Assembly (NCBI GenBank): GCA_024398715.1
Contig: JAKSIP010000014.1
Span: 1-50,610 of the forward strand
DNA from: Bacteroidaceae bacterium
Lineage (GTDB): Bacteria; Bacteroidota; Bacteroidia; Bacteroidales; Bacteroidaceae
Direction of reading: 5' to 3'
DNA length: 50,610 bases
The position numbers and the translations under genes were made by a program. This document shows positions 7,966 through 15,605 of this stretch, in pieces. The notes beneath the pieces are model-generated. The model was given only the letters and a program-made list of their open reading frames with translations. It had not been told where the DNA came from and did not search any database. The first letter of the stretch is position 1. Each line of letters opens with the position of its first letter.

Positions 7966-9753
7966 ATGAAACTTTTCAAATTTAATCCTGTTTTTTATGT
8001 AGTATTTGCGGCATTTTTGTTGTGTGCATGCAGTAAAGTTGAAATGACCCCCGGAATATACAACGGAACTGCAAAAGGGCATAATGCTCCTTTGAACGTG
8101 GAAGTGACCGTTTCCGAACATGCCATTGAAGCAATCAGCGTCAAGGAACATAAAGAGACTCCAGGTGTGAGTACTCCTGCTTTCAAAAATGTTCTGCAGG
8201 CAATTCTTGACAACCAGTCTGTTGATGTGGATGCAGTTTCCGGTGCTACTGTTACCAGCAATGCACTTATTGAGGCTGTAACAAAGGCTTTGGAACAGAC
8301 CGGTGCTGATATGTCTTTCTTTACAAAAAGCGTTGAACGTAAGGTGAAAGGCAAAAAAATAAAGAAGACTGCCGATGTTGTTGTAATAGGTGCCGGTGGT
8401 GCCGGTTGTGCTGCAGCCGTTCAGGCCCATCAGTGCGGTGCCAGTGTTATCATTATTGACAAGATGGCCGCAATGGGTGGCAATACCATTCTTGCAGGAG
8501 GTATCCAGAATGCCGTAAAGGACGGTTCCGCACAAGCCATTGCCAATAACGATTCTCAGGAAAAATTCTTCCAACAGACAATTTCTGGAGGTGATTACCA
8601 AGGCGATACGGCTCTTGTACGTATTCTTACCAGTCAGGCATGGGATGCTCTTGAGTGGCAGGAAAGTATTGGAATGAAGTTCGGCCGTACCCCGAGTTCT
8701 GTTCCAGGTAGTTTGGGCAATCGCGGATATGGTGTTCAAGGCGGTGCCAATGGCTATTTTGTAGCATACGGCAAATATTTTGAGAGTAATGAGAATATAG
8801 AACTGATGCTTTCTACAAAGGCCTTGGATCTTATTGAAAAGAACGGCCGTATTGTAGGCGTAAAATGTTCTGACGATGCCGGCAATGATATTACTCTTAT
8901 GGCAAACAAGGGCGTTGTTATTGCTACAGGCGGATTTGGTCAGAATGTTGCTATGCGTCAGAAATATAATGAGCAGTGGGAAGATCTTGGTGAAAGCGTA
9001 AAGTCAACAAACTCTCCCGCAATTACCGGAGACGGTATTGTTATGGCTGAGAAAGTAGGTGCAGATCTGGTTCAGATGGGTAATATCCAGTTGCTGCCTC
9101 ATGCCGATCCTGAAACCGGACGTCTTGGCAACATTGCCGGTGCTTCAGGAAACGGTATCTTTATCAACAAAGAGGGTAACCGTTTTGTAAACGAGGCCGG
9201 ACGCCGTGATGAAATGAGTCATGGTACTCTTGCCCAGACGGACGGTGTAATGTGGATTGTAGTAGGCGGATTCCGCGGCTTCGGCCCGGGCTTTGGCGGT
9301 GCTGGCGGCTTTGGCGGAGGTGATTCTGAAAACGGTGATGCTTCCATTATTTTCCATAAGACGGATAATACCATTACGGCTCAGACTATTGAAGGTTTGG
9401 CAGAAGGTATGGGTGTCCCGGTAAAGAATCTGAAAGCAGCCATTGCAGATTATAACAAACGTTACCTTTCAACAAAACCTGACAAATTCGGACGTGACCT
9501 GTTCCTGTCAAAAATTGAGCCTCCATATACAGCCCAATTGCGTAAACCTGCTGTTCACCATACAATGGGTGGTCTTAGAATAGATACTGATACCCATGTT
9601 CTTGACAAGGACGGTAATGCCATACCAGGTTTATATGCTGCCGGTGAGGTAACTGGCGGTATTCACGGAACAAACCGTCTTGGCGGTAACGCTCTTTCTG
9701 AAATTGTTGTATTCGGCCGTATTGCCGGTCGTAACGCCGCTGGTGGGAAATAG
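7966..9753 (+). CDS. Secreted FMN/FAD reductase of the fumarate reductase family (lipoprotein)
   Basis: A 595-residue flavoprotein anchored as a lipoprotein (LCAC lipobox, Cys22). Residues about 30-115 form an FMN-binding domain with SGAT at 92-95; Thr95 is the expected attachment point for covalent FMN placed by an ApbE-type flavin transferase. Residues 137 to the end are an FAD_binding_2/succinate dehydrogenase flavoprotein domain with GAGGAG at 142-147. Residues matching the catalytic set of flavocytochrome c fumarate reductases are visible: a His in LPHAD (379), Arg413/414 in GRRDE, His531/532 in VHHTMGG and Arg571 in GTNRLGGN. There are no haem motifs, so electrons must come from the FMN domain or an outside donor. 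The substrate (fumarate, urocanate, another acrylate or other) cannot be read from the sequence. A glycine-phenylalanine-rich insert lies at about 434-453. Confidence 0.88.
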   Translation: MKLFKFNPVFYVVFAAFLLCACSKVEMTPGIYNGTAKGHNAPLNVEVTVSEHAIEAISVKEHKETPGVSTPAFKNVLQAILDNQSVDVDAVSGATVTSNALIEAVTKALEQTGADMSFFTKSVERKVKGKKIKKTADVVVIGAGGAGCAAAVQAHQCGASVIIIDKMAAMGGNTILAGGIQNAVKDGSAQAIANNDSQEKFFQQTISGGDYQGDTALVRILTSQAWDALEWQESIGMKFGRTPSSVPGSLGNRGYGVQGGANGYFVAYGKYFESNENIELMLSTKALDLIEKNGRIVGVKCSDDAGNDITLMANKGVVIATGGFGQNVAMRQKYNEQWEDLGESVKSTNSPAITGDGIVMAEKVGADLVQMGNIQLLPHADPETGRLGNIAGASGNGIFINKEGNRFVNEAGRRDEMSHGTLAQTDGVMWIVVGGFRGFGPGFGGAGGFGGGDSENGDASIIFHKTDNTITAQTIEGLAEGMGVPVKNLKAAIADYNKRYLSTKPDKFGRDLFLSKIEPPYTAQLRKPAVHHTMGGLRIDTDTHVLDKDGNAIPGLYAAGEVTGGIHGTNRLGGNALSEIVVFGRIAGRNAAGGK

Positions 9754-9765
9754 TTGTCCACATAT

Positions 9766-11721
9766 ATGATGAAATTGAATTTATACAAACTTTTTTTTTG
9801 TGCTGCGGTACTACTGTTTTTGGCAACGTCATGTGTCAATGAATACAGCCCGGGACAATTCTATACGTTTACGGGAAATACCGTCGGCAGTTTTTTGGAA
9901 ACGGAACATGCTGGTCAGTTTGATATGTTCATTGAGGTCTTGAAACGGGCCAATGTCTGGGGAGAGATGCAGACATACGGTACGTATACCTGTTTTGCTC
10001 CGGACAACAATGCTTTTGCCAGATTCCTTGAAGAGAAAAGTGAAAAGGCAGGACATGCAATTACCATTGATTCCCTTACGGATCCGGAGTGCGATACTAT
10101 TGCATACACTCATCTTTTGAATACTGTATGCTATACTACGGATCTTGTTGAAGGTTCTCTACCTGTGCCAAATATGCTTGACCGGTATCTGACATATTCG
10201 TTTGATTCAATTCCGGCAACAGATTCCTTGCCCCAGAGACTTGTGTATTGCATCAACAAGAGTTCTGTTATGCTTGAACTGGATGACAGTGTGGAGAATG
10301 GTGTTGTACATATAATAAATCAGGTACTTCAGCCGTCAAGCGACAATCTGCCGGATGTGCTCAAACTTGATAGCGCCATATCCATTTTCTATTCCGCACT
10401 GGTTGAAACAAGAATGTGCGATTCTCTGGTCCGTCATATTGACCTTACATACAAGGCTCCCCAGGGTGATTCATGTATAAAAGGTGTTCTTTATCATACA
10501 GCCGACGAGTGGGAGTATGCAATATTCCCAGAGAAACGCTATTTCAAGTTTACCGCATTCGTAGAACCGAACAGTGTCTATCGTGCTGCCGGAATCAATA
10601 ATCTTGAAGATTTGAAGGCATATGCCAAACAGATTTACGATGAATCTTATCCCGACGATGCCGGTAAATACGATGACGATCCTACGAACCGCCGCAATCC
10701 GTTGAACAGATTCGTCTCTTATCATCTTTTGGAGTACTATGGCGGATACAATGACTGGAATGTGACAAACGAGGATATTCTTGGAGCAAATTTTGACAGA
10801 ACACATTGGGATGTTGAGGATTTCTTTGAAACTATGCTTCCACATTCCATGGTCAGAATATGTACCACGCTCAAACCCAATGAAATCTGGATAAACAGGA
10901 AGGGAGCTCCGGGTAAGGTTACACACAAGGGTGTACGTATTTATAAACCGTCCGAGAGCAATATTGAGCAGACTGCAGTAAATGGCATATATCATTATAT
11001 TGATAATTTGCTTACATACGATTTCATTACCCGCAACGAGGTTCTCAATACCAGAATGCGTTATGACTGTACAACAACATCGCCGGATTTTGTAAACAGC
11101 GGCGGAAGAAACCGTCCTGGAGAAACAACCTGTACGGGCTTCAAAAACGGATTCTGCAAGAACTGGTCTTTCACACCCCAGACTTTGGTTTCTGTCAGAA
11201 ACAGGCATTTCTGGTTCTGGAGCTATCAGGGAGACGAGGTTATTCTTCAAGGTATGTACGATGCCACTTTGAAACTTCCTCCTGTTCCGTTCAGCGGAAC
11301 GTACGAGGTCCGTGTAGGTTATCCTTCCGGTTGGGAATCCCGCGGTGTTATCCAGGCCTATCTGAATGGTGTCCCTTGCGATATTCCTTTGGATTTGCGT
11401 ATTTCAGGACTTGATCCTAAGGTGGGTTGGGTTGCCGAGGATGGTAAGACTGATGAGCAGATCAGAGTTATAGACAAGGCAATGCATAACCGCGGCTATT
11501 TGAAAGGCCCTGCCAGTTATGGTGCAAACTCCGTCTGGTTCAGAACATTGGAAAGAATGCTGCGCAGAGTCATTACCACCCAGTATATGGATTCGGAACA
11601 GGATTATTATCTGCGTGTGCGTCAGGTTCTTGACAATAATATGGCAGAAATGGTATATGACTATATAGAACTTGTACCCAAGAGTGTCTTTGCCAGTCCT
11701 GACGGTGAAGACATCTGGTAA
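9766..11721 (+). CDS. Fasciclin-domain lipoprotein
   Basis: A predicted outer-membrane or periplasmic lipoprotein of about 651 residues with an FLATSC lipobox. Residues about 30-190 resemble a FAS1 (fasciclin) domain: FDMFIEVLKRANVW, then the diagnostic YTCFAPDNNAF, and VHIINQVLQPS at its end. A second, longer FAS1-like region follows (about residues 200-420, with NRFVSYHLLEYYGGYN and a closing GIYHYIDNLL). The C-terminal part is unassigned. FAS1 domains usually mediate adhesion or carbohydrate binding. The TTG at 9754 directly after the reductase stop is possible, but ATG 9766 or 9769 gives a normal signal peptide. It is the last gene of the lipoprotein operon, and its 3' end overlaps convergent nth by 61 bp. 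Confidence 0.82.
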   Translation: MMKLNLYKLFFCAAVLLFLATSCVNEYSPGQFYTFTGNTVGSFLETEHAGQFDMFIEVLKRANVWGEMQTYGTYTCFAPDNNAFARFLEEKSEKAGHAITIDSLTDPECDTIAYTHLLNTVCYTTDLVEGSLPVPNMLDRYLTYSFDSIPATDSLPQRLVYCINKSSVMLELDDSVENGVVHIINQVLQPSSDNLPDVLKLDSAISIFYSALVETRMCDSLVRHIDLTYKAPQGDSCIKGVLYHTADEWEYAIFPEKRYFKFTAFVEPNSVYRAAGINNLEDLKAYAKQIYDESYPDDAGKYDDDPTNRRNPLNRFVSYHLLEYYGGYNDWNVTNEDILGANFDRTHWDVEDFFETMLPHSMVRICTTLKPNEIWINRKGAPGKVTHKGVRIYKPSESNIEQTAVNGIYHYIDNLLTYDFITRNEVLNTRMRYDCTTTSPDFVNSGGRNRPGETTCTGFKNGFCKNWSFTPQTLVSVRNRHFWFWSYQGDEVILQGMYDATLKLPPVPFSGTYEVRVGYPSGWESRGVIQAYLNGVPCDIPLDLRISGLDPKVGWVAEDGKTDEQIRVIDKAMHNRGYLKGPASYGANSVWFRTLERMLRRVITTQYMDSEQDYYLRVRQVLDNNMAEMVYDYIELVPKSVFASPDGEDIW

Positions 11722-12344
11722 TGGTGACAGATTGAACCGAGTGCGCAGCCCGAACATCCCGGTGTTCGGGCTGTGCATGTATATCGGCCGTGCAATAACA
11801 GCAGATGATGTGCTGTTCCAAGAAAATTTTGCGGAATATGTTTTACCAGTTCCTTTTCTACACTGAGTGGGGTAGTATGTCTGTCAGATACCAAACCTAT
11901 GCGGTGACTTACGCGGAAAACGTGCGTGTCAACAGGCATGGCTCCGTTGCCGTATGCAACGGCTTCAATAACATTCGCCGTTTTCCTGCCAACTCCCGGC
12001 AATTTTATCAGGTCCTCGAAATGGGTGGGAACTTGTCCGCCATATTCCTGCACAAGCATTCTTGACATTTGGCAAAGGTGATCCGCTTTGGCGTTGGGAT
12101 ATGATATGGAACTGATGTATTCCAGTAAATCTGCGGTTGAAGCGGCAGACATGGATAAGGCGTCAGGATAAGCTCTGTAAAGCGCTGGAGTGACTGTGTT
12201 GACGCGTTTGTCAGTGCATTGTGCCGAGAGCATCACAGCAACCAGCAACTGGAATACCGAACCGTATTCCAATTCCGTCTGCGGATTCGGAATCTCCGCT
12301 TCCAGAATTGCAAAACATTGCTTGTACAGTTCTTTCTTTGTCAA
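11661..12344 (-). CDS. nth: Endonuclease III (DNA glycosylase/AP lyase)
   Basis: A 227-residue base-excision repair enzyme that removes oxidised pyrimidines and cleaves the abasic site. The helix-hairpin-helix LPGVGRKTANV carries the catalytic Lys, and PVDTHVFRV has the catalytic Asp. The 4Fe-4S loop is intact, with Cys at about 190, 197, 200 and 206 in the expected C-X6-C-X2-C-X5-C spacing. The only plausible start is TTG at 12344; the next Met is about 37 residues in, past conserved sequence. This TTG directly follows the pheS TAA in the same frame, so translation is probably coupled. The tail after the last Cys is about 21 residues, longer than in E. coli, and it overlaps the convergent fasciclin gene. 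Confidence 0.93.
   Translation of the reverse strand: MTKKELYKQCFAILEAEIPNPQTELEYGSVFQLLVAVMLSAQCTDKRVNTVTPALYRAYPDALSMSAASTADLLEYISSISYPNAKADHLCQMSRMLVQEYGGQVPTHFEDLIKLPGVGRKTANVIEAVAYGNGAMPVDTHVFRVSHRIGLVSDRHTTPLSVEKELVKHIPQNFLGTAHHLLLLHGRYTCTARTPGCSGCALGSICHHYQMSSPSGLAKTLLGTSSI
11743..11776. terminator. 14-bp hairpin between convergent genes, inside nth
   Basis: 11743-11756 pairs with 11763-11776 over 14 bp (one G-T wobble) around a 6-base loop, 21 bases after the fasciclin stop. There is no T run, so intrinsic termination is uncertain. It may instead protect or pause the mRNA. The same bases encode the nth iron-sulfur cysteines. Confidence 0.4.
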
Positions 12345-13364
12345 TTAATTGGCAGATTGGAATTCACGCAGGAAACGGATGTCGTTCTCTGAGAACATAC
12401 GCAAATCTTTAACCTGGTATTTGAGGTTTGTTATTCTTTCAATACCCATACCAAGTGCAAAACCGGTGTATTGCTTTGAATCTATTCCGTTGAGTTCCAA
12501 TACATTGGGGTCAACCATACCGCAACCCAGAATTTCAACCCAACCTGTACCTTTACAGAAAGGACATCCCTTGCCGCCACAGATGTTGCAGCTGATATCC
12601 ATCTCTGCACTTGGCTCGGTAAACGGGAAATAGCTTGGACGCAAACGGATCTTTGTATCGCTGCCGAACATCTCTTTGGCAAAATAGAGCAGAACCTGTT
12701 TCAGATCTGCAAAACTTACGTTTTTGTCTATATAGAGCGCTTCTACCTGATGGAAGAAACAGTGTGCGCGGTAACTGATGGCCTCGTTACGGTATACACG
12801 TCCCGGGCAGATGATACGGATTGGAGGCTGACTTGCTTCCATAACGCGGCTCTGTACGGACGATGTATGTGTGCGCAAAATGATATCGGGGTGTGCTTCA
12901 ACAAAGAAAGTGTCCTGCATATCGCGTGCAGGGTGGTCTTCTGCAAAATTCATTGCAGAGAACACATGCCAGTCATCCTCAACTTCCGGGCCATCTGCAA
13001 GAACAAAGCCCAGACGGGAGAATATGTCTATGATTTCGTTCTTTACAATAGACAGCGGGTGTCGGGTACCAAGCTGTATGGGATAAGCTGTACGTGTCAG
13101 ATCAAGAATTTCCTGAGATTGGCCGGAGCTCTGGAAAGATTCCCTTAACGCATTTATTTTATTCTGCGCATTAGTCTTGAGCAGATTCATTTTCTGACCT
13201 ACTTCTCTTTTGAGTTCGGCGGGTACAGAACGGAAATCGTTCATCATTTCTGATATTATACCTTTTTTGCTGAGGTATTTGATACGCAATGCTTCAATAT
13301 CCTGCTCTGAATTTGCTTTCAGATTATCAATCTCCTGTAATATCTCTTCAATTTTCTCTATCAT
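12345..13364 (-). CDS. pheS: Phenylalanyl-tRNA synthetase alpha subunit
   Basis: A class II aminoacyl-tRNA synthetase subunit of 339 residues. It charges tRNA-Phe as an alpha2-beta2 enzyme with PheT, which is not in the window. Visible are the N-terminal coiled coil (MIEKIEEILQEIDNL), motif 1 region RTHTSSVQSRVM, motif 2 GRVYRNEAISYRAHCFFHQ and motif 3 GFALGMGIERITNLKY. A CX2C-X4-CX2C knot (CNICGGKGCPFC) sits before the GWVEILGCGMV signature; such a Cys insert occurs in several PheS lineages and could bind zinc. The start is ATG 13364; the open frame upstream is intergenic. nth follows with no gap. A TAATTTTG box lies 26 bases upstream. Confidence 0.96.
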   Translation of the reverse strand: MIEKIEEILQEIDNLKANSEQDIEALRIKYLSKKGIISEMMNDFRSVPAELKREVGQKMNLLKTNAQNKINALRESFQSSGQSQEILDLTRTAYPIQLGTRHPLSIVKNEIIDIFSRLGFVLADGPEVEDDWHVFSAMNFAEDHPARDMQDTFFVEAHPDIILRTHTSSVQSRVMEASQPPIRIICPGRVYRNEAISYRAHCFFHQVEALYIDKNVSFADLKQVLLYFAKEMFGSDTKIRLRPSYFPFTEPSAEMDISCNICGGKGCPFCKGTGWVEILGCGMVDPNVLELNGIDSKQYTGFALGMGIERITNLKYQVKDLRMFSENDIRFLREFQSAN

Positions 13365-13390
13365 AGCTTTCCTATCTGTTTTTGCAATTG

Positions 13391-13398
13391 CAAAATTA
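13391..13398 (-). promoter_or_regulatory. pheS -7 box
   Basis: TAATTTTG on the minus strand fits TAnnTTTG and lies 26 bases before the pheS ATG. No clear -33 element was found. Confidence 0.5.
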
Positions 13399-13432
13399 CT
13401 AAACAAAAATGAGAAATCAGGTTTGAATTTAT

Positions 13433-13440
13433 TAAATTTG
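13433..13440 (+). promoter_or_regulatory. murB -7 box
   Basis: TAAATTTG followed by CA fits TAnnTTTG and lies 26 bases before the murB ATG. No clear -33 element was found. Confidence 0.5.
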
Positions 13441-13466
13441 CACATTATTTATAATATCAGAAACAA

Positions 13467-14471
13467 ATGGTTAAGGCGGAACATTACTCATTGCAGAATT
13501 ACAATACATTCGGTTTCCCTGTCATAACCAGATACTTTTTTGAATATGATTCAGAAGAACAGCTGAAAAGAGCACTGCCCGAAATCCATAGACCGATATT
13601 CAATATTGGCGGCGGAAGCAATCTTCTGTTTCTTGACAACTATAATGGAACTGTTATCCATTCGGCAATTGACGGCATTGAAGTTGTCAACCAGGATTAC
13701 AACTATGTGTATGTCAAAGCAGGTTCCGGCGTGATATGGGATGATTTTGTTGAATATACGGTCCGGCAGAACTGGTGGGGGGCGGAAAATCTTTCTTTCA
13801 TTCCCGGACAGGTGGGGTCAAGCGCCGTTCAGAATGTTGGAGCCTACGGCGTTGAAGCAAAAGATATAATATATCAGGTTGAAGCTGTTGATACGGATTC
13901 TCTGCAAACTGTCATTCTGAGTAATGGAGAGTGCCGTTTTTCATACAGATCCAGTGTATTCAAAGCTGAACTGAAAGACAAATATGTTATAACATACGTA
14001 ACCTTCAAACTGAGCAGAAAACCAAAGCCGGTTCTTACCAACAATTCTCTGAAAGAACGTTTTGCAGCTATACCTTATCCATTCATCAAAGAGATAAGAA
14101 ATGCAATAATAGAGATACGGCAAAGCAAATTGCCGGATGTGTCACAGCTTGGCAGTGCCGGCAGTTTTTTCAAGAATCCTATTGTTGACAAGTCTTGTGC
14201 TGACCGTCTGTTGCAGTCATATCCGTCTATGCCATGTTTTGCAACCGATGGCGGAATGTTCAAATTATCTGCAGGCTGGTTGCTGGAGACTGCAGGCTGG
14301 CGCGGATATAGAAGCGGAAATGTTGGTGTATATGACAAACATGCCCTGATACTTGTCCATTATGGTGGAGGAACGGGCAAGGAGATGCTTTCTCTTGTTG
14401 GAAAAATACAAAAGTCCGTAAGGGATAAGTTCCTCATAGAACTTGAACCGGAGGTTATATTTATAGGATGA
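13467..14471 (+). CDS. murB: UDP-N-acetylenolpyruvoylglucosamine reductase
   Basis: A 334-residue cytoplasmic flavoenzyme that makes UDP-N-acetylmuramic acid for peptidoglycan. It begins with the family-type YNTFG motif. FAD binding is shown by FNIGGGSNLLF and the signature FIPGQVGSSAVQNVGAYG. The catalytic Ser lies in GSAGSFFKNP and the catalytic Glu in EPEVIFIG at the C-terminus. The length fits the E. coli-type enzyme. Start ATG 13467. Its stop overlaps the next ATG (ATGA), so murB and the metallo-hydrolase are translationally coupled in an operon running on through the lipoprotein and the AsmA-like gene. Confidence 0.96.
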   Translation: MVKAEHYSLQNYNTFGFPVITRYFFEYDSEEQLKRALPEIHRPIFNIGGGSNLLFLDNYNGTVIHSAIDGIEVVNQDYNYVYVKAGSGVIWDDFVEYTVRQNWWGAENLSFIPGQVGSSAVQNVGAYGVEAKDIIYQVEAVDTDSLQTVILSNGECRFSYRSSVFKAELKDKYVITYVTFKLSRKPKPVLTNNSLKERFAAIPYPFIKEIRNAIIEIRQSKLPDVSQLGSAGSFFKNPIVDKSCADRLLQSYPSMPCFATDGGMFKLSAGWLLETAGWRGYRSGNVGVYDKHALILVHYGGGTGKEMLSLVGKIQKSVRDKFLIELEPEVIFIG

Positions 14472-15232
14472 TGAAAATTACCATGCTTGGTACCGGCACA
14501 TCAATAGGGGTACCTGAAATGTTGTGCGGTTGTCCTGTCTGCTGTTCCACAGACCCGCACGACAAGCGTTTGCGCACATCGGCACTGATAGAAACCGCCA
14601 CAACGAAAATATTGTTGGATTGCGGCCCTGATTTCCGTCAGCAGGTATTGGTTAATGGAATTGATCGTTTGGACGGGGTTTTCCTTACTCATGAACATTA
14701 TGACCATGTGGCGGGAATTGATGATTTGCGCCCCTTCTGCAAGAATCACGATGTTGACATATTTGCAGAACAGTTTGTGATAGACCATCTTATGCAGCGG
14801 ATACCATACTGTTTTGGCGTAAACAAATATCCAGGGACTCCTTCTTTGGTATTGAATGCGGTTGCTCCCGGCGATATTGTCCAGGTTGGAGACATCAAAG
14901 TGGAAATATTACGCGTATTTCACGGGAAACTGCCTATCGTAGGATTCAAAATAGGCAATATGGCATATATAACCGATATCAAAACAATGCCACGTGAGGA
15001 AATGGATAAGATAATGGGCATAAAATACCTTTTTGTTACCGCTTTGCACATGAAGGAACATCCTACACACCAGAACCTTGAACAGGCAATCGGTTTTGTA
15101 CGTGATGTCCATGCAGAGAATGCCTGGTTCCTGCATATGTCCCATAGAATAGGATTTCATTCTGAAACGGATGCAACTCTTCCTTGCGGAATGCATCTGG
15201 CTTTTGACGGACTTCAAGTAAATATTGATTGA
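14468..15232 (+). CDS. Metallo-beta-lactamase-fold hydrolase, PhnP/RNase Z-like
   Basis: A 254-residue cytoplasmic hydrolase. The binuclear metal motif THEHYDH is at 74-80, with further His residues in HGKL and in HMSHRIGFH. The N-terminus MLGTGTSIGVPEMLCGCPVC, with its Cys cluster, is typical of the PhnP-like branch, in which cysteines bind an extra structural zinc. PhnP itself hydrolyses cyclic phosphodiesters, but no phosphonate genes adjoin this one, so the substrate is open. It overlaps murB by 4 bp and is followed after one base by the small lipoprotein. Confidence 0.85.
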   Translation: MMKITMLGTGTSIGVPEMLCGCPVCCSTDPHDKRLRTSALIETATTKILLDCGPDFRQQVLVNGIDRLDGVFLTHEHYDHVAGIDDLRPFCKNHDVDIFAEQFVIDHLMQRIPYCFGVNKYPGTPSLVLNAVAPGDIVQVGDIKVEILRVFHGKLPIVGFKIGNMAYITDIKTMPREEMDKIMGIKYLFVTALHMKEHPTHQNLEQAIGFVRDVHAENAWFLHMSHRIGFHSETDATLPCGMHLAFDGLQVNID

Positions 15233-15233
15233 T

Positions 15234-15596
15234 ATGAAAAAAGTAAAACTGTTGCTGGCTTTTACACTTGCATTAACCTGTCTGATTGTTGCAAGCTGCT
15301 CCAAAGAAATATTCACTTCTGACCGGATAATAGGAAAATGGTATGTTCAGGAAGAGGCAATGTATTACGACTTTAAAGGGGATGGAACGGGCAGTTCTTA
15401 TGACCAGTCCGGCGCGGGGTTGAACTTTACATGGAATCTTTCCGGCGGGAATGTACTTGAAATACGTTATACCGGGCATGAAACATCTGTATCAGGATGG
15501 GAATCTTTTGTCATATCTGCTCTTTCAGACAGTTCAATGACCTGTCAGGACGAATTTGACAGTAGCCGCAAATTGCATTTTTCCAGACAATATTAA
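15234..15596 (+). CDS. Small lipocalin-like lipoprotein
   Basis: A 120-residue predicted lipoprotein with signal peptide MKKVKLLLAFTLALTCLIVASC. The mature part reads GKWYV...YYDFKGDGTG...FTWNL, a beta pattern like the lipocalin-like proteins common in Bacteroidales; the assignment is by pattern only. The ATG at 15234 starts one base after the upstream stop. The TTG at 15225 would lengthen the signal and is not preferred. The role is unknown. Confidence 0.7.
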   Translation: MKKVKLLLAFTLALTCLIVASCSKEIFTSDRIIGKWYVQEEAMYYDFKGDGTGSSYDQSGAGLNFTWNLSGGNVLEIRYTGHETSVSGWESFVISALSDSSMTCQDEFDSSRKLHFSRQY

Positions 15597-15605
15597 TTTG
15601 ATCGT

